Origin: Streptomyces dioscori
Lineage (GTDB): Bacteria > Actinomycetota > Actinomycetes > Streptomycetales > Streptomycetaceae
DNA length: 64,000 bases
Reading direction: 5' to 3'
Assembly (NCBI RefSeq): GCF_003024195.1
Contig: NZ_KZ679039.1
Coordinates: 660,285 to 724,284, forward strand
Position numbers and translations under genes: made by a program. Below, in pieces: positions 1 through 8,677 of this stretch. Each line of letters opens with the position of its first letter. Positions within the stretch are counted from its first letter, which is position 1. The notes beneath the pieces are model-generated. The model was not told the DNA's origin. It saw only the letters and a program-made list of their open reading frames with translations, and did no database searches.

Positions 1-1
1 C

Positions 2-409
2 GCGATAGCCGCCGAGATCAACGGCTTCCCGGGCTCCAACGTCGGCGAACTGATGGGCACCCCGCTGACCGCCCACTTCCTGGGCGGCTGCCCGATCGGC
101 GCCTCCGCGGAGGAGGGCGTCATCGACCCGTACCACCGGCTGTACGGGCACCCGGGCATCTCCGTCGTCGACGGCGCCGCGGTCTCGGCGAACCTGGGCG
201 TGAACCCGTCGCTGACCATCACGGCACAGGCCGAGCGCGCGATGTCGTACTGGCCCAACAAGGGTGAGACGGACCCGCGTCCGGCGCCCGGCGCAGCGTA
301 CGAGCGCCTGGAAGCGGTCGAGCCGCTCACCCCCGCGGTCCCGGCGGACGCCTTCGGCGCCCTGAAACTCCCGTTCCTCGGCATGCCGACGATCCCACCG
401 AAGAAGTGA
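2..409 (+). CDS. GMC-family oxidoreductase, C-terminal fragment
   Basis: Only the last 135 or so codons are inside the window; the frame is open from base 2. The peptide has the C-terminal GMC signature: HFLGGCPIG carries the catalytic-histidine segment, and VVDGAAVSANLGVNPSLTI is the FAD-proximal end motif (D-G-x-x-x-P-x-x-x-x-x-N-P-S). The HFLGGCPIG form resembles the cholesterol-oxidase-like branch more than the choline-dehydrogenase branch at 57-59 kb. The product should be an FAD-dependent alcohol or sterol oxidoreductase; substrate cannot be read from this fragment. It ends with TGA before a hairpin. Confidence 0.85.
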   Translation, partial: AIAAEINGFPGSNVGELMGTPLTAHFLGGCPIGASAEEGVIDPYHRLYGHPGISVVDGAAVSANLGVNPSLTITAQAERAMSYWPNKGETDPRPAPGAAYERLEAVEPLTPAVPADAFGALKLPFLGMPTIPPKK

Positions 410-453
410 AGAAGTAGCTGGAAGAAGTAGTGGGAAGAAAAGAAAAAGACGAA

Positions 454-483
454 GGACCTGCGCCCCCCTCCGAGCGCAGGTCC
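454..483. terminator. Hairpin between convergent genes
   Basis: GGACCTGCGC (454-463) and GCGCAGGTCC (474-483) form a perfect 10-bp stem 45 bp after the GMC gene stop. It lies between two convergent genes and could end transcription from both sides. Confidence 0.7.
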
Positions 484-552
484 CTACGTCTTGTCGCACA
501 TACAGCAAGTCGGTCAAGCGTGACGCGTCCGCGCCCCTCAGAGGGCGCAGCC

Positions 553-604
553 CTCAAGGGGCGCGGGGAACTGCGAGCCCAGCCCCCACCGGGCCCGCAG
601 CCGA
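553..604 (+). repeat. Dispersed GC repeat, copy A
   Basis: Contains GGGGCGCGGGGAACTGCG followed by a tail like CAGCCCCCACCGGGCCCGCAG. The same core and tail recur near 53.35 kb and 63.33 kb. It lies between the ends of convergent genes. Confidence 0.75.
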
Positions 605-626
605 TCACCCGCCCCCCAGCGGGCAG

Positions 627-1601
627 CTACGCGTCGGACCCGGCCTTACGACGCCGGGCAACAACAACCGCCCCCACACCAGCGACCAGCGCAACCCCAC
701 CCACGAGCCCGATGGTCGGCAGCGCGGAACTCGACCCGGTCTCGGCGAGATTCCCGGTCACCTGCGGAGTGTTGGCCTTGTCCGGCGTCTTGTCGCTGAC
801 CGGCGCCTTGCCGCCTTCCTGCGGCTTCGTGCCGCCGGTGTCCGTACCCGCGGCGACGATCCGGAACTTGTACGCGACCTCACCGAAGCCGGTGCACTCC
901 GCGTCGTCGTCACCGTAGATCGTCGCGCCGAGCGAGAAGCCCGCGCCGACCGGAGCGGTGGACTTCACGTTGATACGCAGCGGGACGTGGACCTCGTAGT
1001 CGGGCTTGAGCTCGTCGGTGTAACCGACGAAGCCGACCGCGTACCCCTCTTCGTCGAGGTTCTCCCAGACCTTGTCGTCCGGGTTCCAGGCCTGGAGCTG
1101 GACCTGCTTGCTCTTGAAGAGGTCCGTGCCGTCCACGTCGGAGGAGGCGCCGGCCAGGAAGTCGAGGTCCTGGAGCGTCGAGTCGGAGGAATTCAGGACG
1201 TTCAGCGAGAACTTGTGCCAGCCGCTGCCCACGGCGATCTTGCCGGGCAGGCCGGTGATGCTGACGTCGACCTTGGTGTCCTCACACACGGACGGCTCGG
1301 GGTCGGGGGTCTCGGACGCCTCGGGCGGGGTGGTGCTCGGCGCCGGGGTGGTCGCCGGCGGCGTCGAGGTCGGCGTGCCCGCGGGGGTCGTGGAGGTCGG
1401 CGGCGTCGTCGTGGGCGTCGCGGCGGGCGTCGTCGTCCCGGCGGTCTCGGTCTCCGTCGCACCCGGCGTCACGGACGCGCTCGTGGTCTCGGTCCCGGTG
1501 GGCGTGGGGTCGGTCGCATAAGCGGCCGGAGCCGACAGCAGCGCGAGCGGGGCTATGACAGCCGTCGTGGCCGCAGCGGCCATGACACGGCGAAGCTTCA
1601 T
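627..1601 (-). CDS. Sortase-anchored (LAETG) surface protein with Thr/Pro stalk
   Basis: Start ATG at 1601 is chosen because GAGG lies 5 nt upstream and a classic signal peptide follows (MKLRRVM, a hydrophobic run, then APAAYA). The mature N-terminus is a Thr/Pro/Glu-rich stalk of about 90 residues. A globular domain of about 150 residues with two spaced cysteines follows. The C-terminus has LAETG, a hydrophobic helix and RRRK, the cell-wall sorting signal used by class E sortases in Streptomyces. The protein should be covalently fixed to peptidoglycan with the stalk spanning the wall. The globular domain is not recognised. It is divergent from the next three genes. Confidence 0.85.
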   Translation of the reverse strand: MKLRRVMAAAATTAVIAPLALLSAPAAYATDPTPTGTETTSASVTPGATETETAGTTTPAATPTTTPPTSTTPAGTPTSTPPATTPAPSTTPPEASETPDPEPSVCEDTKVDVSITGLPGKIAVGSGWHKFSLNVLNSSDSTLQDLDFLAGASSDVDGTDLFKSKQVQLQAWNPDDKVWENLDEEGYAVGFVGYTDELKPDYEVHVPLRINVKSTAPVGAGFSLGATIYGDDDAECTGFGEVAYKFRIVAAGTDTGGTKPQEGGKAPVSDKTPDKANTPQVTGNLAETGSSSALPTIGLVGGVALVAGVGAVVVARRRKAGSDA

Positions 1602-1722
1602 GAAGACCTCGGAAAGTCCGGTGCGCCGCGATGTCACGGCACGAGATTCGGGAGGCCTCCGCGTGGCGGTCGCGGGTATGGCCGTTGGTTCCGTGAGTGA
1701 GACCTGTGACTGGTGTGAAGGG

Positions 1723-1751
1723 TTGTCCTCGAACTCACAGAAATTTTATGT
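1723..1751 (+). promoter_or_regulatory. Candidate promoter for the micro-ORF operon
   Basis: TTGTCC (1723-1728), 17 nt, TTATGT (1746-1751), in a locally AT-rich stretch. Transcription would start near 1758, about 20 nt before the GTG at 1779. Inferred from sequence only. Confidence 0.45.
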
Positions 1752-1778
1752 GGGCTGGGTCACAGCAGGGCCCGACTT

Positions 1779-1913
1779 GTGAACTCCCTTGTCCACGCCT
1801 TAGAACTGACCCTCGGTCGACTGTTCGAGTACGTGGATCAGTACGTGGATCAGTACCTCGATCAGTACGTCGACCGGCACGTCAGCCATGGGGGAGAGGC
1901 GCGAACGTCGTGA
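1779..1913 (+). CDS. Micro-ORF (44 aa) with TTA codon and YVDQ repeats, coupled to the next gene
   Basis: A 44-residue frame starts at GTG 1779 and ends in TGA 1911-1913, overlapping the GTG start of the next gene (1910) as GTGA, the usual sign of translational coupling. The middle is four tandem tetrapeptides (YVDQYVDQYLDQYVDR), encoded by 12-bp DNA repeats at 1829-1876 and preceded by LGRLFE; it should form an acidic amphipathic helix. Codon 8 is TTA (1800-1802). TTA is very rare in Streptomyces and read by the bldA tRNA, so translation of this peptide, and perhaps the coupled gene, could be developmentally limited. I recognise no family. The alternative is a non-coding 5' region, but the overlap and in-frame repeats argue for coding. 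Confidence 0.55.
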   Translation: MNSLVHALELTLGRLFEYVDQYVDQYLDQYVDRHVSHGGEARTS

Positions 1914-3184
1914 GTGAGAAGCCGTCCGGGAAGCCGCCCGAGGAGCACGGGGAGTCGGGAGAATCCGGGGGGTCCGGGGAGTCCGTGGGACTCGGGGAGT
2001 CCCTGCCGGACGACGTGTGGGAGCGGTTCGTCCAGGACAGCGAACGGGACATTCGGATCTCGCAGGCGCCCAAGGAGCCATCCGCGCGCGCCCGCATGGT
2101 GACCGAGCGGCTGCGGCAGCAGGACGCCCGCGGTGAACGGCCCCCGGCCTGGCGCGCGGACCCCGTCGGCCCGCGGGCGAACGGGCGCGGAGCCCGGCGC
2201 CGCAAGGTGTGGACCGTCGTCGGCATCCCGCTCGCCCTCGTGGTGGCCGTGGTCGCCATGAAGCCGTCCCTGCTGCCCGGCGACCCCTTCGGCACGGACT
2301 CGAACCCGAACTCGGACGCGGCCCTGGGCGCGGGCTCGCAGACCGCGGCCCCGCTGCCCGCGGAGACCGCGCCCGAGACCGCGGCCCCGGCTGCCGCGCC
2401 CGGAACGCCCACCCTGGACGAGCCCTTCGCCGGTTCACCGGCCGCGCGGTACGCCGACGGCGCCGCCGGGATCGTACTGCCGGAGGCGAAAGCGGTCGGC
2501 GCGTTCTCGAAGGAGCAGGTCGCCGAGGCCCTGGAGCAGAGCAGGACCCTGCTCGTCGGGGCGAACGTCGACCGCGGGACGCTGCTCGGCAACACCCCGG
2601 AGACCGTCCTCGGCGAGGTGCTCGACCCCAAACAGCCCGAACTCGTGGACGACCTGAGGTCCTGGCTGCGCAAGCCCGGCAAGGACCACGATCCGCTGCG
2701 ATTCTTCAGCCGCTTCGACCTGGGCGAGGTACGGCTCGTCGGCGACGTGGTCAAGACCCGTGGCCGTACGACGTTCGAGGCGGGCAAGGACGGGGCGCTG
2801 GACATCCACGTCGACTACACCTTCGTCTACGCGCTGGCCCCCGCCGACCCGGACTCCACCGAGGTGGCCCGCACCATCGTCCGCCGCGTCATCGACCTGC
2901 GGCTGCTCAACCCCGCGAAATACGAGGCCACGCCGGGCAGGCTGGCGGTCATCAGGTACGACGACGACATCGCCAACTCCGCCTGCGACGTCCACGACGG
3001 CTTCCTGCACCCGCGGCTGGCCTCCGGCGGACCGGCGGGCGCGCCGCCGAGCGGGCCGGCGGTCGACCCGTACGACCGCAGCCGGGACATCGGAGACGGC
3101 TCCGGCGGCTCCGGTGGCTCCAGCGATTCCGGTGGCTCCGGAGATTCCGGCGGGGAGCCGTGTGGGACGGTGTCGCGCACATGA
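1910..3184 (+). CDS. Membrane-anchored protein with extracytoplasmic domain
   Basis: GTG 1910 is chosen because GGGAGAGG lies about 10 nt upstream and it overlaps the preceding TGA. The protein (424 aa) has an acidic Gly/Glu/Ser cytoplasmic segment of about 90 residues, an Arg-rich stretch, one transmembrane helix (VWTVVGIPLALVVAVVAM) and a large outer domain of about 300 residues with a Ser/Gly tail and a late Cys pair. No catalytic motif is visible, so function is unknown. The stop overlaps the ATG of the downstream lipoprotein (ATGA), so the pair is one operon and may form one envelope complex. Confidence 0.75.
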   Translation: MSEKPSGKPPEEHGESGESGGSGESVGLGESLPDDVWERFVQDSERDIRISQAPKEPSARARMVTERLRQQDARGERPPAWRADPVGPRANGRGARRRKVWTVVGIPLALVVAVVAMKPSLLPGDPFGTDSNPNSDAALGAGSQTAAPLPAETAPETAAPAAAPGTPTLDEPFAGSPAARYADGAAGIVLPEAKAVGAFSKEQVAEALEQSRTLLVGANVDRGTLLGNTPETVLGEVLDPKQPELVDDLRSWLRKPGKDHDPLRFFSRFDLGEVRLVGDVVKTRGRTTFEAGKDGALDIHVDYTFVYALAPADPDSTEVARTIVRRVIDLRLLNPAKYEATPGRLAVIRYDDDIANSACDVHDGFLHPRLASGGPAGAPPSGPAVDPYDRSRDIGDGSGGSGGSSDSGGSGDSGGEPCGTVSRT

Positions 3185-4047
3185 TGACAAGGATGAAGAT
3201 GAAGATCTCGCGCCCTCTGGTGGCCGCGTCGGCCGTCGTCGCCCTCGCTTGCGTCGCGGCGTGCGGTGGGGGCGGGAACGGCGCCGATGGGCACGGGAAG
3301 TCCTCGCGGTCGAAGACGGGCGGAGGGACGACCGGTGGCGAGGGGACGAAGGCACCCGCCGAGGGCAGCGAGGGCGGCGAGGGGGGCGGCGAGGACACCA
3401 AGGTCCCGCAGGACACGGGGTCCTCGCAGGGCACGCGCGACCCGCAGGGCTCCCCGGGCGGTGGCGCCGCGAAGAGCGACGGGCCCCTGACCAAGGCGCA
3501 GTTGAAGAAGGCCGCGCTGGCGACGGGTGACGTCAAGGGCTTCGAGATCAAGGAGTCGGAGGGGGCGGACCTCCTGGGCCAGACCGTCCCGGCGACCCCG
3601 TCGAAGTGCCAGCCGATCGCCGACATGTTCCTGTTCTCCACCGACCCCGCCTCGCGTGCGGGAGTCAGCCGCGGTGCCGTGCCGAAGAGCGAGACGAACG
3701 CCTCGGTGATCACGTTCGCCCTCCTCTCGTACCCGTCCGGCGAGGCCGACACGGTGATCGACGGCCTGCGTTCGGCGACCAAGGACTGCACGGCGTACCG
3801 GCATGCCGACTACGACTACAAGGACGTCGAGGCGGTGGCCGACCCGGGCCTGGGTGACGAGTCCGTCGCGTTCAGGCTGGTCGCCTCGATCGAGGGGGCG
3901 CAGGTGCCCGCCGCGTACACGGTCGTCCGCGCCGGTACGACGCTGGTGGCCTTCAGTTCGATGAACATGCTGGACGCGGACGAGATCGAGGTGCCGACCA
4001 AGCTGGTCAAGGCCCAACTGGCCAAGCTGGCGAAGAAGACCGCCTAG
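3181..4047 (+). CDS. Secreted lipoprotein of unknown function
   Basis: The N-terminus has a positive segment, a hydrophobic core and the lipobox VAACGG, predicting lipid modification at Cys and anchoring outside the membrane. A Gly/Ser/Lys/Asp-rich linker of about 75 residues follows, then a compact domain of about 190 residues ending in KLAKKTA. ATG 3181 overlaps the upstream stop (ATGATGA). ATG 3199 is an alternative because AAGGA sits 5 nt before it; the signal peptide is retained either way. The domain resembles small actinobacterial surface lipoproteins but I cannot name it. A strong hairpin follows. Confidence 0.78.
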   Translation: MMTRMKMKISRPLVAASAVVALACVAACGGGGNGADGHGKSSRSKTGGGTTGGEGTKAPAEGSEGGEGGGEDTKVPQDTGSSQGTRDPQGSPGGGAAKSDGPLTKAQLKKAALATGDVKGFEIKESEGADLLGQTVPATPSKCQPIADMFLFSTDPASRAGVSRGAVPKSETNASVITFALLSYPSGEADTVIDGLRSATKDCTAYRHADYDYKDVEAVADPGLGDESVAFRLVASIEGAQVPAAYTVVRAGTTLVAFSSMNMLDADEIEVPTKLVKAQLAKLAKKTA

Positions 4048-4118
4048 CCCGCCGCGAGCCGATACCCGGGACCCGGGATAGGAGACCAGGGAGCCGGAAG
4101 GCCGGCGGCCGGTGCAGG

Positions 4119-4154
4119 CGAAGGGCCCCGCGGGACGATCCGCGGGGCCCTTCG
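4119..4154 (+). terminator. Strong hairpin terminator after the lipoprotein gene
   Basis: AAGGGCCCCGCGG pairs with CCGCGGGGCCCTT around a 6-nt loop; flanking CG/CG extends the stem to 15 bp. It begins 72 bp after the lipoprotein stop. Confidence 0.8.
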
Positions 4155-4269
4155 TGGTCAGCACCGACGTCAGGGCAGCGCCGGTGCCTGGGGAGGCGGC
4201 GCCGGGGGGTAGCGCCGCCCACTGGCTTGTGCGTCCGCCGGTCTGCGCCCGGCGCACCAGGGGAGTGCG

Positions 4270-4436
4270 CGTGGTCTCGACCAATGGCGGTAAGGCGGTG
4301 CAATACGGATGTCGCTTGAGGAGTCGGGGTGTTCTAGGCATCGTGCTCGATGGGCCGCGGCCTACGCAACCGTTTCGACCGCGCTTGCACAGATTCCGCC
4401 GGTCGGCTCCGGGCGTCCCCGGAGCCGACCTCTCTT
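4270..4436 (+). ncRNA. Candidate small RNA ending at an orphan terminator
   Basis: The hairpin GGTCGGCTCCGGG / CCCGGAGCCGACC (4401-4430, 13 bp, 4-nt loop) is followed by TCTCTT and looks like an intrinsic terminator. The nearest upstream gene on this strand already ends at its own terminator near 4150, so this one needs its own transcript. The 5' end is not defined; 4270 is a guess from an AT-richer stretch (GCAATACGG). Inference only. Confidence 0.35.
4401..4430 (+). terminator. Orphan hairpin terminator
   Basis: Perfect 13-bp stem with a CGTC loop, followed by TCTCTT, with no upstream coding gene on the plus strand after the earlier terminator. Confidence 0.65.
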
Positions 4437-4733
4437 GGGTGACCGGGCTGCTGTCCCCTGCCGTCCGGTCACTTCTCTGGAACGGGGTCCCACGGCGCAC
4501 GTCCGTACGCCTCCCGCTCCAGTGGAGCCACGCGTGGTTCTTCGGGCCCGCCCCTGGCTGGCACGGACATCGGGAGAACGAAGCCCGCCGGGGGACGGTC
4601 ACGCGCCGTACGGGTGAGAGGGCATGCGTACGTGCGTGCACCGGACGTCCGTCGTACGCACATGTCGTACACGACGCCGCCCTGCACCCTGCCCTGCCCC
4701 TCCCGGGTTGCCCCCCGTCCTGCACGCCGTCCC

Positions 4734-5024
4734 TCAGATGCGGCCCCGGCACAGCTCCAGGAGCGTCATCGCGAGCGCGGTGCCCGGCTTGCCCAGCGCC
4801 TCCCTGTAGTGGCCGAGCACCTCCATCTCGCGCGACAGGTTCACCCGGCGGCCCCCCGAGGTGATCCGGGCCTCCTGGATGACCGCCGAGACGGCCATGC
4901 GTTCCTGGACCAGGCCGATGATGCGGTCGTCGAGGGTGTCGATGCGTTCGCGGGCGCCGGTGATGACGTCCGCGGCCTCTTCGGTGCGGGCGCCGGTCTT
5001 GTCGGTGGGGGTGGCTGTGCTCAT
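4734..5024 (-). CDS. Chorismate mutase (AroQ type)
   Basis: A 96-residue all-helical protein with the AroQ pattern: ARERIDTLDDRIIGLVQERM (helix 1), then SREMEVLGHYREALG and a C-terminal ALAMTLLELCRGRI. It converts chorismate to prephenate, the branch to Phe and Tyr. ATG 5024 is chosen because AAGGAG lies 7 nt upstream; a longer frame upstream is low quality and crosses the terminator. The gene stands alone, behind a leader peptide and a terminator that suggest attenuation. The single-domain size matches stand-alone actinobacterial chorismate mutases. Confidence 0.9.
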   Translation of the reverse strand: MSTATPTDKTGARTEEAADVITGARERIDTLDDRIIGLVQERMAVSAVIQEARITSGGRRVNLSREMEVLGHYREALGKPGTALAMTLLELCRGRI

Positions 5025-5075
5025 TCGAGGGCTCCTTGGGATGGGATGCCCCGGAGCGGCAAGGTCCGGAAAACG

Positions 5076-5110
5076 CAGGCGCCCCGGGCCTTGTCGGCCC
5101 GGGGCGCCTG
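5076..5110 (-). terminator. Attenuator-like terminator in the chorismate mutase leader
   Basis: CAGGCGCCCCGGGCC pairs perfectly with GGCCCGGGGCGCCTG (15 bp) around a 5-nt loop. Read on the minus strand it is followed by CGTTTT. It lies between the leader peptide stop (5131) and the chorismate mutase start (5024), where a regulated terminator is expected. Confidence 0.8.
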
Positions 5111-5130
5111 GGAAGTCGCTTGTCAGTTGC

Positions 5131-5202
5131 TCAAGCAGCACGACCATGGCAGCCGGGGGGCCGGTTGCCATAGGTAAAGACGAAGGTCTGGTGCGTGAGC
5201 AT
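5131..5202 (-). CDS. Leader peptide with Phe/Tyr codons, upstream of chorismate mutase
   Basis: A 23-codon frame: ATG at 5202, core TFVFTY, stop at 5131. Codons for that core are ACC TTC GTC TTT ACC TAT. TTT and TAT are rare in this GC-rich genome, so ribosomes should slow there when Phe- or Tyr-tRNA is low. Just after the Tyr codon the RNA can form ATGGCAACCGG/CCGGCTGCCAT, a near-perfect hairpin, and the terminator follows. There is no ribosome site, but a good promoter places the transcript start at the ATG, so it should be leaderless. Family precedent: trp and phe leader peptides. Confidence 0.7.
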   Translation of the reverse strand: MLTHQTFVFTYGNRPPGCHGRAA

Positions 5203-5208
5203 GGAAGC

Positions 5209-5237
5209 AGTATGCCTGCGCGCCGGGCGGCAACCAA
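5209..5237 (-). promoter_or_regulatory. Promoter for the leader peptide and chorismate mutase
   Basis: On the minus strand: TTGGTT (5237-5232), 17 nt, CATACT (5214-5209), then GCTTCC and the ATG at 5202. A start about 7 nt after the -10 falls on the A of the ATG, predicting a leaderless transcript. Confidence 0.6.
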
Positions 5238-5329
5238 CCTGGCCCGCATTCTGAGACACCGGGTTTCTCGCCCCCGCCGCCCCTATCCTTCCCGTCACTG
5301 ACTCGGGGGCGCCGCCCCCGAACCCCCGC

Positions 5330-5419
5330 TCCTCAAACGCCGGACTGGCTGAATACGTCGCGGGCGGGCTGAGAGATGCCGGCGCAGCCGCAACTCTCAG
5401 CCCGCCCGGCGTTTGAGGG
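5330..5419. repeat. Inverted repeat of the CCTCAAACGCCGG family
   Basis: CCTCAAACGCCGG near 5331 is mirrored by CCGGCGTTTGAGG ending near 5418. A nested GGCGGGCTGAGAG / CTCTCAGCCCGCC pair lies at 5373-5407. From memory this CTCAAACGCCGG element is scattered through Streptomyces intergenic DNA. Here it lies between the divergent chorismate mutase leader and guaA, so it is not acting as a gene-end terminator. Confidence 0.65.
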
Positions 5420-5562
5420 CAAAGGGGGCGAGGGGGCGCAGCCCCCATGCGTGGACGGGAATGGGTAGGGGCGGCGGGGGCGAAAACCCGCCGTGACCCC
5501 CCGCCCCCGGACCCCCGTTAGAATCAATCGCACAGCCCCGCAAAACCGCCGGAAGGCAAACC

Positions 5563-7149
<1,587 letters not shown>

Positions 7150-7170
7150 CGGTCCTGGTTCCTCCGGGGC

Positions 7171-7653
7171 TCAGGTCCGCCTGAGGGTGCGCACCGGCAC
7201 CCCGGGCTGCCAGATCTGGACGACGAGATACGTGTCGTCCTCGACGTAGGTCCGTACGACCTCCGTCAGTTCGGTGCGGAAGAGGTGGAACGGCTCCGGC
7301 GGTTTCACCTCTTCGCTGTACCCCGCCTTCTCCGCCGGGTCCTGGACCTCGACCGCCCGGCCCGCGATCCGTACGTCGCCGCCGGCCATCTCCGTGCCCG
7401 CCCCCGGGTTCGCCTGCAGGGCGAAACGCGGGTCCCGGCGCAGGTCCAGCGCCTTCATGGAGTCCGGCATCATGCCGAGCCACAGCTCCCCGTTCAGGAA
7501 GCGGACCTCCAGACCGGACGTGCGGGGCGACCCGTCCTTGCGGAGGGTCGCCAAGACGTGGTGCGTGAACGCCGCGAACCGTTCCTCGACGGTCCTGGCG
7601 AGGTCCGATTCCGCGGCGGTGAAGGCCGCCCAGTTCGACGTCGTCCGAGTCAT
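7171..7653 (-). CDS. Pyridoxamine-5'-phosphate-oxidase-like (flavin/F420) protein
   Basis: The 160-residue protein fits the split-barrel PPOX family: an N-terminal helix, HHVLATLRKDGSPRTSGLEV as the first strands, RDPRFALQANPG and GDVRIAGRAVEV in the barrel core, then ending in VVQIWQPGVPVRTLRRT. Such proteins bind FMN or F420 and reduce small substrates; the substrate is unknown. ATG 7653 is preferred; in-frame GTG 7662 and TTG 7665 are possible. No strong ribosome site is visible, and upstream DNA has short GAGTCATCCGAGTCACC-like repeats. It converges on guaA. Confidence 0.75.
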   Translation of the reverse strand: MTRTTSNWAAFTAAESDLARTVEERFAAFTHHVLATLRKDGSPRTSGLEVRFLNGELWLGMMPDSMKALDLRRDPRFALQANPGAGTEMAGGDVRIAGRAVEVQDPAEKAGYSEEVKPPEPFHLFRTELTEVVRTYVEDDTYLVVQIWQPGVPVRTLRRT

Positions 7654-7743
7654 CCGAGTCACCAAACCATCCGAGTCACCGAGTCGTCCGGGTCATGTGC
7701 GTCATGTGCGTCATACGGCGAGTGTGACGCCGATACCCGACGT

Positions 7744-8427
7744 CTAGTGGCGCCTTTTTGGCAGTGGGTTGCGCAGGTTGGTCCGGCGGGAGTTGCGGTC
7801 CGCCGACCGCAGACGGCGGGCGAGCCGGTCCTTGCGTACCACCTCCAGGCGCAGGAGGAGCGCGAACACCGCGGCCATCATGGCGCCCGCGGCGAGCGAG
7901 GCCGTCCAGCCCGCGGGTATCAGCAGCAGCGCCATGAACGCCGCGCTGGCGCTCATGAACACGGCTTTGCGCCGCCAGTCGAGGTCGTCGTCCAGGGAGT
8001 CGAACTCGATGCGGGTCTTCAGCAGACTCACCGTCGGTGCCACGTCCGGCAGGGGCCTCAGCGTGCCCGGACGCATACCGGGCGCGCGGCCCGCTGCCAG
8101 CCTGCCCAGTGCCGCCGTACTGCGCTCGCGGGCCTCGGGCCGGGAGTCGCGCACCAGCCGGACCTGAAGCGTCTGGCCGACCCGGCTCGTCCGCTCGTAC
8201 CGGAAGCCGTACTGCACGGCGATGTAGGTGAGCGCGGCGAGGCGGCGTGGGGAGCCGGCCCGGTCGTCCAGCACGACCACGTCACGCGTCGCGACCTGCC
8301 TGAGCATGTCCGTGACCAGACGGTCGGCTCTCGTGGTCCTCTTGGCCGTCCTGGCCGCCTTGGCCGTCCTGGTTCTCTTTGTCCTCTTGGTTCTCTTGTC
8401 TGTCCTGATGTTCCTCATGTTCGTCAT
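7744..8427 (-). CDS. Membrane protein with two helices, function unknown
   Basis: The reliable part begins near Met 8307 (MLRQVATRDVVVLDDRAG) and contains a soluble domain of about 130 residues, then two adjacent transmembrane helices (FMSASAAFMALLLIPAGW and GAMMAAVFALLLRLEVV), and ends with a basic tail. ATG 8427 is the first likely start but adds a Lys/Arg/Thr-rich segment encoded by degenerate short repeats (TCCTCTTGG-like), which may be spurious; ATG 8307 is the alternative. No known domain was recognised. It is divergent from the aldolase-like gene. Confidence 0.6.
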   Translation of the reverse strand: MTNMRNIRTDKRTKRTKRTRTAKAARTAKRTTRADRLVTDMLRQVATRDVVVLDDRAGSPRRLAALTYIAVQYGFRYERTSRVGQTLQVRLVRDSRPEARERSTAALGRLAAGRAPGMRPGTLRPLPDVAPTVSLLKTRIEFDSLDDDLDWRRKAVFMSASAAFMALLLIPAGWTASLAAGAMMAAVFALLLRLEVVRKDRLARRLRSADRNSRRTNLRNPLPKRRH

Positions 8428-8565
8428 GGGCGGGACGGTGATGCGGTCGCGGGGCGCGGTCCGCACAGCGTGTGGGGAAGGCTGTGCACGGGGGGTCCCT
8501 CCAGGGGGCGTCGGGGCGGGTGCCCGACGGGTGTGATGGCTCCGGTCAGGCAGACCAGCGATCTC

Positions 8566-8580
8566 GTACAACGGTTGTGC
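8566..8580. promoter_or_regulatory. Small palindrome in a divergent intergenic region
   Basis: ACAACGGTTGT (8568-8578) is an inverted repeat in the 250-bp gap between two divergent genes, a plausible operator position. No regulator can be assigned. Confidence 0.25.
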
Positions 8581-8677
8581 ACTCTCTTCTTCGACATCTC
8601 TGTTCTCCTGCGCTGACCGCCGGTAACTTCCCGCCCGTAAACACGTACGGAGTCCGCCCCTCAGGGCTGGAGGACAT

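Larger units (their letters stand above)
4155..4733. other. Long intergenic region with an orphan terminator
   Basis: About 580 bp between a terminator and the end of the chorismate mutase gene. No frame has a convincing start, ribosome site and coding bias. The one strong signal is the hairpin at 4401-4430, which has no gene upstream on its strand. A weaker GTGACCGG/CCGGTCAC pair lies just after it, and short CGTACG-type repeats lie at about 4605-4680. Confidence 0.6.

Noticed and set aside
2827..4752. A 641-residue minus-strand frame opposite the membrane protein and lipoprotein genes
   Set aside because: It crosses two terminators and the intergenic gap and has low-complexity Arg/Gly composition.
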